From Sitta carolinensis (lineage: Eukaryota > Chordata > Aves > Passeriformes > Sittidae), in NCBI GenBank assembly GCA_032173965.1, contig JAVUNC010000005.1, forward strand, positions 1,488,001 to 1,552,000: a stretch of 64,000 bases of DNA. Reading direction: 5' to 3'. A model generated the notes under the pieces. The model worked only from the letters and a program-made list of their open reading frames with translations, made no database searches and was not told the origin of the DNA. Shown piece after piece: positions 1-12,218 of this stretch (positions are counted from its first letter, which is position 1; each line of letters starts with the position of its first letter). The position numbers were made by a program, and so were the translations under genes.

Positions 1-2660
1 TAGCTGTGTCCATTTCCACTGCATAAAACCAGCCTAAAGATGGGTGTGGTGGGTACAATAAAAATAAATTTTGATCTTCTAAATGTCTAATGTGGGTTTA
101 GCCATGGTGATTCCAGACTGATGGAATGAGTGTGCAAATCTTCAAGAAGAGGTAAAAAAAAATCTTCTGCATCTCCAGATAGAACAAAACAAATGGACCC
201 CAGTTTTCTATAGAAATCTCTTCATGGGATCTGAAAAGAAACAGCAAAATCCCGGTTAAATACTAGTTAGACACAATTATTGTTCTTCCTTTAATCTAAT
301 TAAGCCTTCAATTTAGTGAGAAAAGCAATTAGCATCTGAAAAGCCGAGAGGGGTGGTAGAAACAGTGGAGCAGGCAGGTCCACACAGTGGGAGAGAGGAA
401 AAAATGCTCTCAGTACCAGTGCAGAAGGGAGATGCCATCACTGTCTATGGCCATAAAACCAATGGCTCTGCCCAGCCCATGGTCTTTAATTTCAGTGAAA
501 ACAGGAATTTTAGTTCCCTAAATTGATTTTGAAAACATTTTGAGATTTTACAATAAAGGCCAGAAGTGAAAAAAAAAAAAAAACCCAAAAAAACCAGAGA
601 AGGGTTTTCAGTGTTTTTTTTTAATGAAAAAATGTTCCTCCCATCAGTTCTGTTCATGATCATTTTTAGTTCATTTTTGTGGTGGAGTTGTGGTTTTGTG
701 CTAACTCTGTAGTTTCCACGAGGACGTTCGGCTCTTTGGATGAAATGTGCCGTGTCTTGGAATGATCCTGCATGGAATGATCCAGGGGTTTGCATGGATA
801 TCTTGTAGAGCAGTTACAGCAGAGTTTGAGCTCCTTCCCAGAGAAACAAGTCGAGAATGGGAAGTGCCAAGGTCTGGTTTCGTTTGTGATTTGTTGGCGT
901 GTGGGAAGTTTGGTGGAAGAAGTGATCACACTGGGGGAGGCTGCTTGGGATCTGGGGGCACGGATTGGGGGATGCTGACACCAAGGAAAGGTCCTCTCTC
1001 AACACAGCTTTTAATTATTTAACTATCTCTGCATAAAATCCAGCATGGGACAATATTTGGTAGCAGAAGTGTAGAGATGTTGGGAGATTTTTATTTTCTT
1101 TTTCGTGTGGTAGTTGTAGGAAAATACAATTGGAGACTCAGAAAAGGGTGAAAGGAATAAGCAGCCAAGACTAGGAAGCCAAAAAGTTGGAGGGAGGGGT
1201 TGAGAGGCAGAATAACAGAATAGCCACCCTTGGGAATATTATTGCAAGGGTTCTAATTCCAGGACATGAACACAGTGATTCCAAAAGTGTTTTGAGAAAA
1301 TATTGGTGTGTAGGGATGCTTTTGAGAGACGTGACCCAAATCCATATTAGCTGCATCCTCAGAGGGATGTGGAGTTATCCTAGCAAAGCCAGGATCCATG
1401 GGAAGGCACTGAGGGATGTGTTGGCCAAGAAGTGAAGAGCTGCTGTAAAAACTGCCAAAATGTGAGCCCAGCTCAGCATTAAGAGGATCCCAGCCTGGAG
1501 AGTGCTGGGATGGGATTATATCGAGTGCTTTCCACACACAAATGTATTTCAGAAAGTGTCACAGAAGCAATTGGAAAACATCAATAACCATTGATAAAAA
1601 CACAGGACTGGACACGCCTGGCGGAACCTCTGTCCACAGGAAGCGAAGAGAGAGGATCCATAAAGGATTGAAATGAATTGTTATTCTCTTGCTACTTAAA
1701 TGAGATTCACGGGAAAGTTGCTGATTTTTGCATGAAAAGATGACCTTGTCCTGCAACCAGATAAATCTCTAAAGCCTTTCCACCCATTGGAATTGCTTTA
1801 TTGGAGTTGTGCAAGGAATTTATTTGGTGCTCAGTCAGGCAGTTTTGCTGGAAGAAGAGTGCTTAGCTGAAGTTAGGGATCCCAAAGCATTCATTTTCCT
1901 CTAACCTTTGAGCTAAAGTGTTTGGACTGGGTTAGAATTTGGACAGGAGCCTTAAAACCCCAAAGTGCCAGAAGTTGGAGCAGTGGAACGATGGGGTGCC
2001 TGGTGTTTTCTGGAATGTGCTGATGTTTTGGCAGGATGTTAAGCTTGAGTTGTTAAAGTTTTAGCCCTGAATTTCTGGTGGTTGTTTTAAATGGACAGTG
2101 CCCCACAGCCCAAACCAGCAGACTGAGGTTATGGACCTCACCATCCTGGCCAAGTTCAGCTTAGGCCTTCAAAACAACTTGGGATTAACTGTTCTTTGGG
2201 CATTTTCAGAGTTCTTGGATTTATGGACTATTTTATTATTAGGACTGTCAAGCGCAATGCTTTCCTCATAGTATTTATGGATTATTTTACTTTTTTTCAC
2301 TTTTTTTAGAGAAGGTGCCTGTGGATCAGAGACTAAAAAACACTGAGTCCTAGTATTCTCCAGATCTTCAGGTGTTGAGTAGGAAGGAGTATTAAGTGGA
2401 TCATCCAGAGATGATGTGAAGGGTTTTAAGACCACCTGTGGAAACCTCTCTGGGAGAATTTGTGTTTGTCTTCATTTAAACCAGGGCTGAGATTTAGAAT
2501 CCTTCTAGGACGCTTAGTCTAAGGTCTTCATTAAATGACCCCTTTTCCCTTTTTTCTGAGGTTTTCTATCCATGGCTGAGAAGGGAAGAGTTAGGACAAA
2601 GCTAGGAAGGGAAAGGAGACGTGGAAAAAGTGGAGGCAAAAGCGATGTGTGCTTTAGGAT
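1..2660. other. Unique non-coding sequence, no gene seen
   Basis: No dispersed repeat, RNA gene or convincing exon was recognised. The longest open frame is 116 codons on the minus strand (445-795), part of which is just a translated A-run, so it is not credible. There is an A-rich patch at 568-592 and two short T-runs near 2290-2308. A homeodomain-like AT-rich block at about 240-345 is listed separately. Confidence 0.5.
240..345. other. Candidate conserved non-coding block (AT-rich)
   Basis: The stretch contains a TAATTA core at 297-302, a SOX-like ATTGTT at 279-284 and further AATTA-type words around 325-335, in unique sequence. This is the look of a developmental enhancer core, but only composition and motifs support it; no alignment was available. 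Confidence 0.22.
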
Positions 2661-2870
2661 CATGGCATGGCTTGGGTTGGAAGGATTTAAGATCATCAAA
2701 TTCCAATACCCTGCCATGGGCAGAGACACCTCCCACTATCCCAGGTGCCTCTAAACCTTGTCCAACCTGGCTTTGAACACTTCCAGGGATGGGGCAGCTA
2801 CAACTTCTCTGGGCAATTCTCACAGGGAAGAATTTCTCCCTAATATCTACTCTAAACCATCCCCATTTCC
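2661..2870 (-). repeat. CR1: CR1 LINE fragment, type 1 tail
   Basis: Read on the minus strand this is the 3' end of a CR1 retrotransposon. The left edge has the tail-adjacent words 'ggcttgggttggaagga' and 'gatcatcaaattcc', followed by 'ccatgggcagagacacctcc', 'cttccagggatggggcag' and 'aagaatttctccctaatat'. The terminal ATTCTRTG octamers are eroded. It is 5'-truncated after about 210 bp, as is usual for CR1, and has no coding capacity. Confidence 0.93.
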
Positions 2871-4825
2871 CAGATAGATGTTGGTAGGCAGAGGGTTGGG
2901 AAGGCTGTAAAGATTAAGGGATGTTGGATGTGCAGTTGCAGAGAGAAGAAAACTGTGTATCAGGATCAGGAAAGTAGGTGCAGGAACGTTATGGGATGGG
3001 GAGTAAGGATTTGGTTGTTTCACCCTGGCATGTGAAGTGACATCCTGACATTGCTTTGTTATGGAAGCAAAGGGGTGGAAGTGGGACATTAAACCTGGGA
3101 CAAAGCAAGCAAGGGGAGAGCCACTTGGGTCCCATGGGGATGTGGGGCTGCAGGAGGCTGAATGCTTGGGTCAGGAGCTCTGCTAGGACTGGGCTCTGCT
3201 GTCTTCTCATGCGTAACAAAGCATTGCAGCTGTCTCTGAAGCCGTGCTGCTGATTCCTGCCTGTCTGAAATCCCTGTCTGATCACTGAGCAACACTTGGA
3301 ACTCCTGTTCCTGCCCTCACCCTTCCCATAAATTTTGGATTGATTTATTCAGCCTCCATCTCAATGTCCAAACTGCTTTGGTGCCTGATTGTTGTCTGGG
3401 GGTGGCTGCTGGTCCCTCGCGGAGTTCTGATCTTTTTTGACCATTTCCATCCCCCATCCCAGCAATGGGTCAGCTGGGAAAGACACAGGATTCCTTGAGG
3501 AATCTCTGTGCCTGTGGTGGGAACTGTGTTTGCACTCAGGTCTCCCGTGGGTTGGTCAGTGGAACAGTTGAATGTTGATATTGCAAGTGGTGTTTCCTCA
3601 TTTTTTTAAAATGCTTCTGCGTGGTCCACACTGGAATCCCCACATTTTTCCCTTTTCTTTCAGATCTATTTGATCAGAGGCTTTCATGTAACTGCTGGGA
3701 AAGGCCTCCCTCACCAAAATGCCTCTGTTCTTGAAAGCTTTTTTTGAAGGATTTAACACAGAAGATCCCTCCATTGAGCCATAGTCCTGGTGGTCCTAGG
3801 AGGGGCCCTGATTCTGCTGAGATTTCTGCTCTTGCTTTCACCTGGCAGTGCCACCTCTGTGCCCTGAAAGCCCAAGGTAAAGCCCTGACCTCATCCAGGA
3901 CAAGGTCTGCACTCAGAGTTTTGTCCTTTGCCCCAGCAGTGTCTCCTGTGCCCCTTTGGGAGGAGGGTGTAAAAGCATCTGGTGAAGCAGCAGCTCTTCA
4001 AAGGGATCTCCAGTGCCTGGAATGTAATAAATCAGCTCCTTCCCTGGGTGTTAGCAGTGAGGATCTCAGCCCCCATGTTCTGGGGATTTGGAGGGTTTTC
4101 CTCTGACCTTTACAGACCCCAGAGCACCCTGCAGGGACTGAGTTTGAGGGTAGCTGCTGTGCCCTGTCCTCTGCCAGCAGCCTGCAGTCACTACCCTTTC
4201 CTGAGGACCAGCTTCAGGGGTGGCATTCCCAAATCCAGCAGAAAATCCCAAACTGTGTGAGCAAGGAAGAGAGGAAAGCCATGTCTCTATTAATCCCACC
4301 TAAAGGAAAGCTGGCTGTGGATGAGGATGCAGCTGCAAATTCCCCCCTTAGCTGAGTTTGGACTGTGGGTGGTGGCCCTGCAGTGTCCCAGTACCCAGAA
4401 AATGAGAACTGGGAGTGCAATGGGAACTTTTCATCCATTTGGGATGAAAAGGCAGCAGAGATGTGTGAATCCTCAGGAATGTTGATGTGGGTAATGCCAA
4501 AGACAACCTGTCCCTCCCTGACCTCTGTGCTGTGAGCCAGGCTCAGCGAGGTTTAATGAGATGAGATTTTACCCTGAACCTGAGGCTGGAGACAAACCCA
4601 GTTTTTTTTCCAGTCTGCCAGAGCTGCTGCAGCTCCGCCCCAGCTCCCCGATGGCAGATTCCTGCTGGTGCCATACGGAGGAGTCTCGCAGAATTAAGCA
4701 ACAAACTCCTCATTTTAACCAACTTCTGGCCTGAGGAGTTCTGTTCCTACACTGAGCTCCTAGAGGATGCTAAAAGATAGCTAAATATAGTAACACTGTG
4801 CAGAGGAGCTCATCCTCAGCTATGC
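2871..4825. other. Unique non-coding sequence, nothing specific seen
   Basis: Mixed-composition sequence with no recognised repeat. Open frames reach 120 codons (3744-4106, plus strand) but lack domain similarity and show no splice or promoter context. A short region near 4680-4800 is more AT-rich ('gctaaatatagtaacactg') without a clear feature. Confidence 0.45.
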
Positions 4826-5095
4826 CATAGAATCACAGAATATCCTGGGTTGGAAGTGAGCCAAAAGGTTCTTTGAGTCCAGCTCCTGCACAGACACCCC
4901 AAAATCCCACCCTGCCCCTGGGAGCAGTGTCCAAACTCTCCTGGAGCTCTGGCAGCCTCAGGGCTGTGCCCATTCCTTGGGGATCCTGTTCAGTGCCCCA
5001 TCACCCTCTGAGGGAAGAACCTTTTCCCAATATCCAGCCAAAATCTCTCCCCACACAGCTTCATGCCATTGCCTCAGGTTCTGTCACCTGGGTTT
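4826..5095 (-). repeat. CR1: CR1 LINE fragment, type 2 tail
   Basis: The minus-strand copy starts at the left with 'catagaatcacagaatatcc' then 'tgggttggaag', the reverse complement of a type 2 CR1 tail. It continues through 'ctcctgcacagacacccc', 'ctctcctggagctctggcag' and 'ttcccaatatccagcc'. This subfamily differs from the type 1 copies. About 270 bp is retained, 5'-truncated and non-coding. Confidence 0.93.
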
Positions 5096-6144
5096 GTCTC
5101 TGCTAAAATCCAGAGGATGTTCCTCTATTGAGCACCCTCATTGCTGCTTCACAGCCTGCTTTTTATCCTCACAACTTCCAGTTTGTCAATTTTTTTCCCT
5201 TTCTTTTTTTTTTTTTTTCCTCCCTCTACACTTCTAAGCAATTTGAGAGAGCAAGAGAGATGAGGGGACTAAAGCTGGTGGCTTGGGACTTGATAAATAT
5301 TTTCCCTCTGGAAGATTTAGTGTTTGCAGAAGGTGTGTGATTGATTCCGCCGGTCACTTAATTGAAGCAAAATGAAAAGCGAATTTCCAATAAGCTAAAC
5401 CATTATTCATCCAAGATCTCAAACCTGCACCCAGGCAGCCCTCAGCAGACCTCAGGCTCTGTGTGGGTTATCAGTGGAAGGCTGGGGAGGATCTCTCTTT
5501 TTCATTCCTGTGCTCTGGAGGTGACCGTGGGTGCAGCTGGGGCATCACGACATAAAAACGCTGCTGAGAATTTTCATTCAGCTTTGGTGCTGTGAACACT
5601 TGGGTGCTGCAGTGACAGGAGAGCCAATAAATACCCCAGGAGATGGATGGCTGCAGGGGAAAGGGGAGTTGGAGTCCACTCACTCTGTTCCTTGACATCT
5701 TGGGGGAGGTTTTGCTTGTGCCTGGTCAGAGTTTTGGTGCTAACTTCAGCAGAGCTGGGGGTTGGCTGCTGGGTTTCCAGCACAGGGAAATGAGATGAAT
5801 AAAAAAGACAAGCCTGGCTCTTAATTGCATCTCCTCCTGGGACCAAATCTGCCAACCTTTAAGCAGTGACATGACTGCAAACAACACAATACTCCACACA
5901 GATGCAGCTGGGATGGGTAAAAAGTGCAGGCAGAAGCTGGATTGGTTTTTATTTCCATTTGCAGTGAGCCTGGAAGGCTGTGGGCAGCACATCTCACATC
6001 CCTGCCAGGCACTGAGTGCCAAGTCTACCTGGCTAGGACCCAGGACTGCTCCTCCTGAATTGTGTCATGAGCGAGGAGCTGGTGATGAGACAGGGTGACA
6101 AGGGCTTGCCAGGAAGTTTATGCAGCCAGGTAAAATGTCACTGA
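5096..6144. other. Unique sequence with a pyrimidine tract
   Basis: Unique sequence; a pyrimidine-rich run (mostly T) lies at 5190-5228. An AT-rich patch at 5340-5410 ('ccggtcacttaattgaagc') could be a minor regulatory element, but this is weak. No gene is supported. Confidence 0.4.
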
Positions 6145-6310
6145 AGGATTCCACAGCCCTGGAAGTGTCCCAGGCCAGGTTGGACAGGGCTTTGAGCAAC
6201 CTGGGATAACGGGAGGTGTCCCTGCCTGTGCCAGGGGATTGGAACTGGATGATCTTGAAGGTTCCTCCTGACCCAAATCGTTCTGTATAATTCTATTTAT
6301 GGTTTTATGA
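6145..6310 (+). repeat. CR1: CR1 LINE 3' end, type 1 tail
   Basis: The plus-strand CR1 3' end runs 'ctggaagtgtcccaggccag', 'gagcaacctgggataacggg', 'aggtgtccctgcctgtgcca', 'actggatgatcttgaagg', and ends in degenerate octamers at 6290-6310 (ttctgtat / ttctattt). About 165 bp, 5'-truncated. Confidence 0.93.
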
Positions 6311-8460
6311 TTAGTGTTAATAGAGGGGTGTCCTCTCTGGGGGAAATTCTGGGCAGCAAAGGATGGGCTGCTCTTGAGCAGCTGCAGTTTCATGTCAAAC
6401 CCAGTATAATCCCTTCAGAAATCCTGCTGCAGTGCATGTGGGCAGGGTGGTAACTTGTTAGGAAAATGATAGGAGTTTGGGGACTAAAGTTTAATATATA
6501 GCTGCTATAAAATATAATAATCATGGCCTCACCACGTGCAAGCCAACCCCCACACATGGTTTGGATTAGTGCTGGGGGTGGGTGTCGTGGCCATGTTGGA
6601 GAAGCAGAGCACCTTCAGCACTGACATCACATCTCCTGAGCTAAAATGTGATCCCAGCAGCCTTAAAAAATGGGATATTCATCTTTATTCACAGCCAAAC
6701 ACAAGTAAGGAATGTAATCCCAAGTCCTGATGCAGAGATTGTGGGTGCAGAAGGGAAATCTCTGAGCTGAATGGGGATGCCACAGTTAAAAACCCAGCCT
6801 GCAGCAGTGTGTTAGAGATGGTATTTCTCATCATGGCAAATGGATTGTATAGAGAAATAAAAGCAAATGCAGAGCCTGGATTGCTCACAGAATTAAGGTT
6901 TGCCTTCAGTGTGGGACTGGATTTCTGGGGCTGGCTTTTGTCGCGCTTCCTTTGGCAGCAATCCCTGTTCTTTTTCCCTCTTTCCCTGGAGCATTCCAGT
7001 TCAGAATGCCAGCACACTCACCCCAGGCCAGCAGGGCTGAATTGCCCAGACCTGCACCTTGCAAAGCCCTTCTACCCAGAGCCAGAGGAGCTCAGGAAGC
7101 CAAGGGGACACAGCTCAGGGATCAGCTGCAACCATGGGCTGTGTGGAAACAGCATCACACAGCTCTGGCTGATCCAATCAACTTCACTCTTTGGTCATCG
7201 TGCTCATCAGCTCCCCTCTGTTATTAATGCAAAAATGGCAGGAGAGCTTTGTTTGGGGGTGGGTGGGGTGTGTTTCATTACAATAAGCAGGTCCTGCTTA
7301 TTTCTAATTCCACAAATTCATCCCAATGGTGCTTGAGACAGGTGAGCCACTCGATTGCTTTGCCATCCATGACAATGGGGACTATTTTTGGGGAACAGCA
7401 CAGTGCTCCAGAGAGATGCTCTTTTTTGAGGGGGTTAGAAAGTGAGAGGTGGATCATGTGAGTGTATGTTCAGATGTAATCACAGGGTACAACTTGCACC
7501 ATGTGTGATTTTACGTCAACACAAGTTTTGTTGCATCTATAGTATTATATATTATATAATAATAAATTATTTGTGTGGTGACTTGCGGGAGTTTTGTTTT
7601 TTTTTTTAATGAATTTGGCTTGGAGGGGTCACACCCTTGCTGAGGTGTGTTGTGGATACCAGTGTCTTTGGCAGCACCTGCCCTTTTCACCCTTGGGTGG
7701 ACAGGACCTCAAACCTCTCAGCCCAAACTGCTCCAGCATCCCTGCTTCTCTGAGCCTGTCCACTCCCTCCCTGCCTCCACAACAGCCACAGGCTGCTGAG
7801 GAAGGAGGCAGGTGAGTGATGGGAAAGTTAGTTGTATTTTCCAGTGGCTTTCCCTTGGCGCCGCCGCCATCGACCCGGGCTGAACCCACGGCACTCTCAA
7901 AAATGAGAAACATTTCTCATCTCGAGCCTGCGCCCCAGGCTCTGTCATTTTTTTTCCAAGAGAAATGTTTAAACACCTACCAGGCTCCATGTGCTGAGAG
8001 CAGGTCCAGCAACATCCAGCTGAGCTCCTGGGAACCTTGAGATGGAGCAGGAAAAGGAGCTGCTGCCCTCGGCAAGGTCAAACAACTTGTCCTCACCTCT
8101 GAAATTTGGTCCAGTAACCTGCTGGATTTCCCTGCCTTGTCCCAGCCAGCTCTAGGTTGTAGAGAAGGAAATGAAGATGATGTGTGTTTGTAACCAGAGC
8201 TGCCCAAAATATGGGCACAGCCCAGGGATTAGAGAGTGTCAGTGTCATGCTCCACCCTGGAATGATGCTGCTGCTCAGCTGCTGGGGCAGGGAGGGAGCA
8301 GCAGTGGCACCCAGGGTATCCCGAAGCCCCAGCAGCTGCAAAGCCAGCAGCTTTCCTTCTTCCAGCCCTGTTGTGTCTGGCAGCATGGCCCATGCCCCCC
8401 AAAATGCATCCAAATGAGTGGGAGTACCCAATGCTGAATCAGTGGCTGCTTTTCTCATTT
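6311..8460. other. Unique non-coding sequence
   Basis: No repeat family recognised. An open frame of 175 codons (6809-7336, plus) has no recognisable domain and is regarded as chance. An AT-rich patch at 7540-7572 and a CRE-like word TTACGTCA at 7511-7518 are present. 6486-6520 is AT-rich with the small palindrome tatagc-t-gctata. Confidence 0.45.
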
Positions 8461-8567
8461 GATTGTTGAATGCTTTGGGTTGGAAGGGGCCTTCAGGATC
8501 ATCCAATTCCATCCCAGGGACATGTTCCACTAGACCAGGTCACTCCAAACCTGGCCTTGAAGAGAGG
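8461..8567 (-). repeat. CR1: CR1 LINE fragment, type 1 tail
   Basis: The minus-strand fragment shows 'tgctttgggttggaaggggc', 'cttcaggatcatccaattcc' and 'ccactagaccaggtcactcc'. About 107 bp survives; terminal octamers are largely lost (only gattgttgaatg at the edge). Confidence 0.9.
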
Positions 8568-9734
8568 TAATAAAACCTGGGAATGTTCGTGCAGCCTCTG
8601 GGTGTTTTCCTGGAGCAGGCTGGTTTGGGGAGGGTGTAAAATCATATAACCCCAAACTTTGCCTCTCCCCTTCAACCCCTGTGGAGGCTCAGCCCCTCAG
8701 AGTGGCAGCAATCTCTGAGCTCCTCTTATGTCCCTGGAGTCCCATCACAGCAAGAGAAGGGGGGGTAATGTAAGTCAGTGCAGGTTATTCCTTCACTTAT
8801 TTTGTCCAGCCAGAATGCTCCTGCTGAGGGTAATGGAATTTCCCCTCTTTCCCTCCCCTCTTGGAGTGTGTTTCAGAGTCTAATAGATGCTACTCAGTAT
8901 ATTTTCTGTAGATACCACTCAAGTTTCTTCCAGACATGCCCCATGATAATCAGTCAATATCCTTCTTTAGAGCCATTTCCTCCTCCTGCTTTCCACCTCT
9001 GCTGTTCATCCCAGCCAAGCTCCACAGCTGAGCCCTACTGAACTCACACACTGTTTTCCCAGTCTGCAGAAAGCTGGATTAGCTTTTCACTAGCCTGGGT
9101 CATCTTGTGAGAGGAAAAAAAAGGTGTGTTAGAGGGCAACCAATTTATTTGTTTAATATTCTGAGAGCAGCAGCCTCTTGTTTCCTCCGCCGCGTGCGCC
9201 TGTGTATAATAAATCTTCTGGGAAGCAGGGGTGGAGAGATCGGGAAGCTTTTTTAAAACAAGCCCGTGGTGTGTGGAGTCATTTGGTTTGCTGAACGCCC
9301 AGGCTGCAGCAGAGTGAACAGAAAATTGCTCTGGCAGGATCAAGAGGTCTGAGATGTTTGGCAGCAAGAGCTGTGGAGGGCAGGAAGCTTCCCAGCTCCT
9401 CGGTGCTGCAGGTGGGAGGGAGCCTTCAGGGGCGTCACATCTCCTAAAATCCGATTTTGTGTCGGTGTTTGCTGTGGTTTGGGATCACTCCCAGCTCTCC
9501 TGAGACTCAAACAGGGACCTGGGCACCCGGAGCATCCTTCATCTTCAGTTAACAGGCTGAGCCTGGCCTTTCCCTGTGATTGGCATGACAGCACATGATC
9601 CACAGGAGATGTCTTTTCCCAGAAAGCCAGTGGAGGTTTGTTTCTAGCCCAGCTGTTCCTACTTACTGCCTGGAAAATACACTACAAACTCATCTTAATG
9701 CCCAAAAGGATGCAGCCACACACCCCTCCAGTGG

Positions 9735-10080
9735 CACTAATAACATAATGCAAAACGAAATTAATCCACCTGCTAAACCCCAACATGTCACCAGGTAATT
9801 ATCAGCAACACACAATCTCCTCCAAGGAAGATCTTATTCTGTTAAAGAGAAATTGGCCTACACTTTAGCTGCAAGAATGACAATGTGCTCTTTAGATGAG
9901 GTTTCCAGTCTTGGAGTTAAAGCATACAGAGATCTCTGATAAGCAGCTTTTTTTTTTTTTTTTTTTTTTTTCCCAGAAAACGCTGAGGCTTATTCAGAAA
10001 TAAGGCGATTACAATTATTTTCAATAATGATTGTTTTTGTAAACTTGCATCTGGGGTTTAGATGCCTTCTAATCTTGCAC
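9735..10080. other. Candidate conserved block interrupted by T24 run
   Basis: AT-rich unique sequence with several homeodomain/POU-like words: 'cactaataacataatgcaaa', 'gaaattaatccacctgc', 'gattacaattattttcaata'. A pure T24 run (9948-9971) sits inside it. Composition and word content suggest a developmental enhancer; conservation is untested. Confidence 0.3.
9948..9971. repeat. Poly-T mononucleotide run (T24)
   Basis: Twenty-four consecutive T between 'aagcagc' and 'cccagaaaac'. No L1- or CR1-like body is attached on either side, so it is a simple repeat rather than a retrotransposon tail. Confidence 0.97.
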
Positions 10081-10656
10081 AGTTGAGTTCTTGAAGGTCA
10101 GATCTTTCTGCTCAGCACAGAACCCATGGGCTAACACAGCACTGAGTGTCTGGAGTGAGCCTGCAATACCTCTACAAGAGTTAATTAGCAAATCCCACCT
10201 GATCTGAGTAATTAAGGGTTCCTTGATACACTCCCAGGGATTACAAATCCAAGTCTTGGTAGGAAGGATGTGATCACCTAATGAATGAACATGGGGCTGT
10301 CCCTGGCTTGCTGGGTGATGTGGGAAGCACCCTCTCTCTCTCAATTTCCTTTCTTTTTAGCAGGGAGGATCATTTTGCTGTCCCTCTCTCCTGAGCACAT
10401 CGAGAGTCTTCAGCTGGTGAGATCAGCATGGGGCAGACTTTCCTGGATTTTTTTGGAGTGATGATATCACCCCAGTGCACTCTTGGCAGCTGCTACTATT
10501 CTGTCGAGTTTTCCATGTGGACCAGCTTTAATTCAGTCTCATTAAGGGTCTTTAAACAGAATAAAATATCGCTTTCCCATTTTTACCAGACATTGTAGCA
10601 CTGTGGTGTGAGATCCAGCAGAGGAATAAAGCTTTTCACCCCTCTTCTGCTGCCCT

Positions 10657-10760
10657 GATGGGGCTCTGAACATCCTGGTCTAGTGGGAGGTGTCCCTGCC
10701 CATGGCAGGGGTTGGAATGAGATGATCTTTAAGGTCCCTTCCCACCCAAACCATTCTGGA
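10657..10760 (+). repeat. CR1: CR1 LINE 3' end, type 1 tail
   Basis: Plus-strand short copy: 'gatggggctctgaacatcct', 'ggtctagtgggaggtgtccc', 'ccatggcaggggttggaatg', 'agatgatctttaaggtccc', 'aaaccattctgga'. About 104 bp, close to the subfamily consensus as I know it. Confidence 0.94.
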
Positions 10761-11659
10761 GCACGCTGAGAGCTGACTCAGGACCCTCGTGTTCTGTCTG
10801 CTCCTTGAATGACAGGGCTGCCCAACCTCAGCTGGAATCCCACCCTCTCCTCCATCACTGCAAAGCCTGGATCAGCTGGGATGCTTTGACTGTGCTGCTT
10901 TCTCCTGAACCATCAGCAAGAAGCCAGGGGTAGGATGGAGGCTGCAGAGAGTCTTGGCCCACCCTGGCTCCCAGCACCACCCACCCCAAACCAGCAAAGT
11001 TTCCAGTGGTCATTTAATGGATGAATGAAGGAAATCATTCCACCAGGAGGAAAGGGGCTCCAAGGTTTTCAGCTGACAGGAGTTTATGGAAGCAGGTGTC
11101 TGGATACAGCAGGGAGACACAAGTCAGAGCTGTCCCCTGGGGCAAATCTCAGTGTGAGCACAGCCCTGTTACAGGACACCAGAGGCTCCACGACGTGGGG
11201 CTGGCAGGGGAACCTGTTCTGAGGGAATGGCAGGAGGAGTGGGCCTCCATAAGCTGAGCTCTGCACTCAGGTATTTGTTTAATAAATGTGTGGCCAGATG
11301 TCGGTGCTTGGGAAGGCAGAAATTCCCCTTGCACGTGCAGCAGGAGCAGATGAGGTCTGCAGTTTGCTTGAATTGTGGTGAGAGTTTATGAGCCTTTCTC
11401 CAGAGACTCAGAAAAATTGGGTTTAAATAATTTTATTCTTTTGTAATAACTGTTGAGTGTGGGGACCTCTGTTCTGCCTCAGAGGGAGAGGGGAGCAATG
11501 CATGGACGGCAACAGCAGCTGGATTTCTGCTTCCAAGGCTGGGGTGGGATGCTGGTGTTTCCTTGATCTTGAATGCCTGCTCACAGGCAGCCAGAGCCCT
11601 CCACCCATGGAGAGGAGCTCTGCCTGACCCTTTTCACCCAACAAACATCTCTCTTTCCA
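10761..11659. other. Unique non-coding sequence
   Basis: No gene or repeat recognised between the CR1 tail and the LTR. Open frames are 82 codons or shorter. A-T rich at 11410-11450 only. Confidence 0.45.
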
Positions 11660-12130
11660 TGGCTACAGCTGCCTTGTGGAGCTAGAACAGAGGTTAGACA
11701 GAATTAAGTAGAATAAAGTGGATATTTATTGAGGTGTCTTCAAGGCCACCCCCTGGCAGTGGCTCTGCCCAGATGGCTCCAAGATGGAAGCAAAAGAGGG
11801 CTTGGGCACGAGATCTCACATTTTTGCATGTTTTAATCCATTTGTATGCAGGAGCCAACTGTCCAATCAATAGCCTCAAATTATGAAGTTTCCTCCTCCT
11901 TGTGTGCTTGCTTGCCTGCCTCCCTCCCTTCACTTTGTTTATGTTTTTGGCCTGAAGTTTAGAGAGTTTGCCCTTGAGTTCCCACTGAAATAAAATTATT
12001 GTGTTTTCACCACCCTGTGAAAAGATCTTAGTAACCCTTAATATAAAACTAAAATCTGCACACCAATGCAGAACAGAAAAACTTAAAACTCAAGGCATCA
12101 CTACTGTGGTCCCAAAATCCCAGTGCAGCA
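11660..12130 (-). mobile_element. Solo LTR of an endogenous retrovirus, minus strand
   Basis: Recognised chiefly by homology to a second copy at 21187-21639 on the other strand. Shared landmarks, given on the element's strand: start TGCTGCA (12130 downwards); GTGATGCCTTGAGTTTTAAG (12101-12082); TTTTCACAGGGTGGTG (about 12023-12008); polyadenylation region AATAAATATCCACTTTATTC (11730-11711); then TCTGTCT..CCTCTGTTCTAG. About 455-470 bp depending on the uncertain 3' edge (11660-11677). No gag, pol or env sequence flanks it, so it is a solo LTR. Target-site duplication not convincingly seen. ERVL-like class is a guess. Confidence 0.75.
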
Positions 12131-12218
12131 ATGGAAGGGTTTTGGGATGCCAAGGCAGAGGTCAGGTTTTACTGCCTGGAAGGGGTGTTTAAGAGGAGAC
12201 ACAAGAACAACCTGTGGG
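12131..12218. other. Short spacer between LTR and CR1
   Basis: Eighty-eight bases of unclear origin between the LTR and the next CR1. They could be degraded upstream CR1 ORF2 sequence, since they join the CR1 without a break in character, but no motif proves it. Confidence 0.3.

Larger units (their letters stand above)
8568..10656. other. Unique sequence; see block at 9.7-10.1 kb
   Basis: No gene supported. Contains a small CpG-containing spot near 9186-9200 ('ctccgccgcgtgcgcctg') and the AT-rich candidate regulatory block with an internal T24 run listed separately. Nothing else stands out. Confidence 0.45.
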
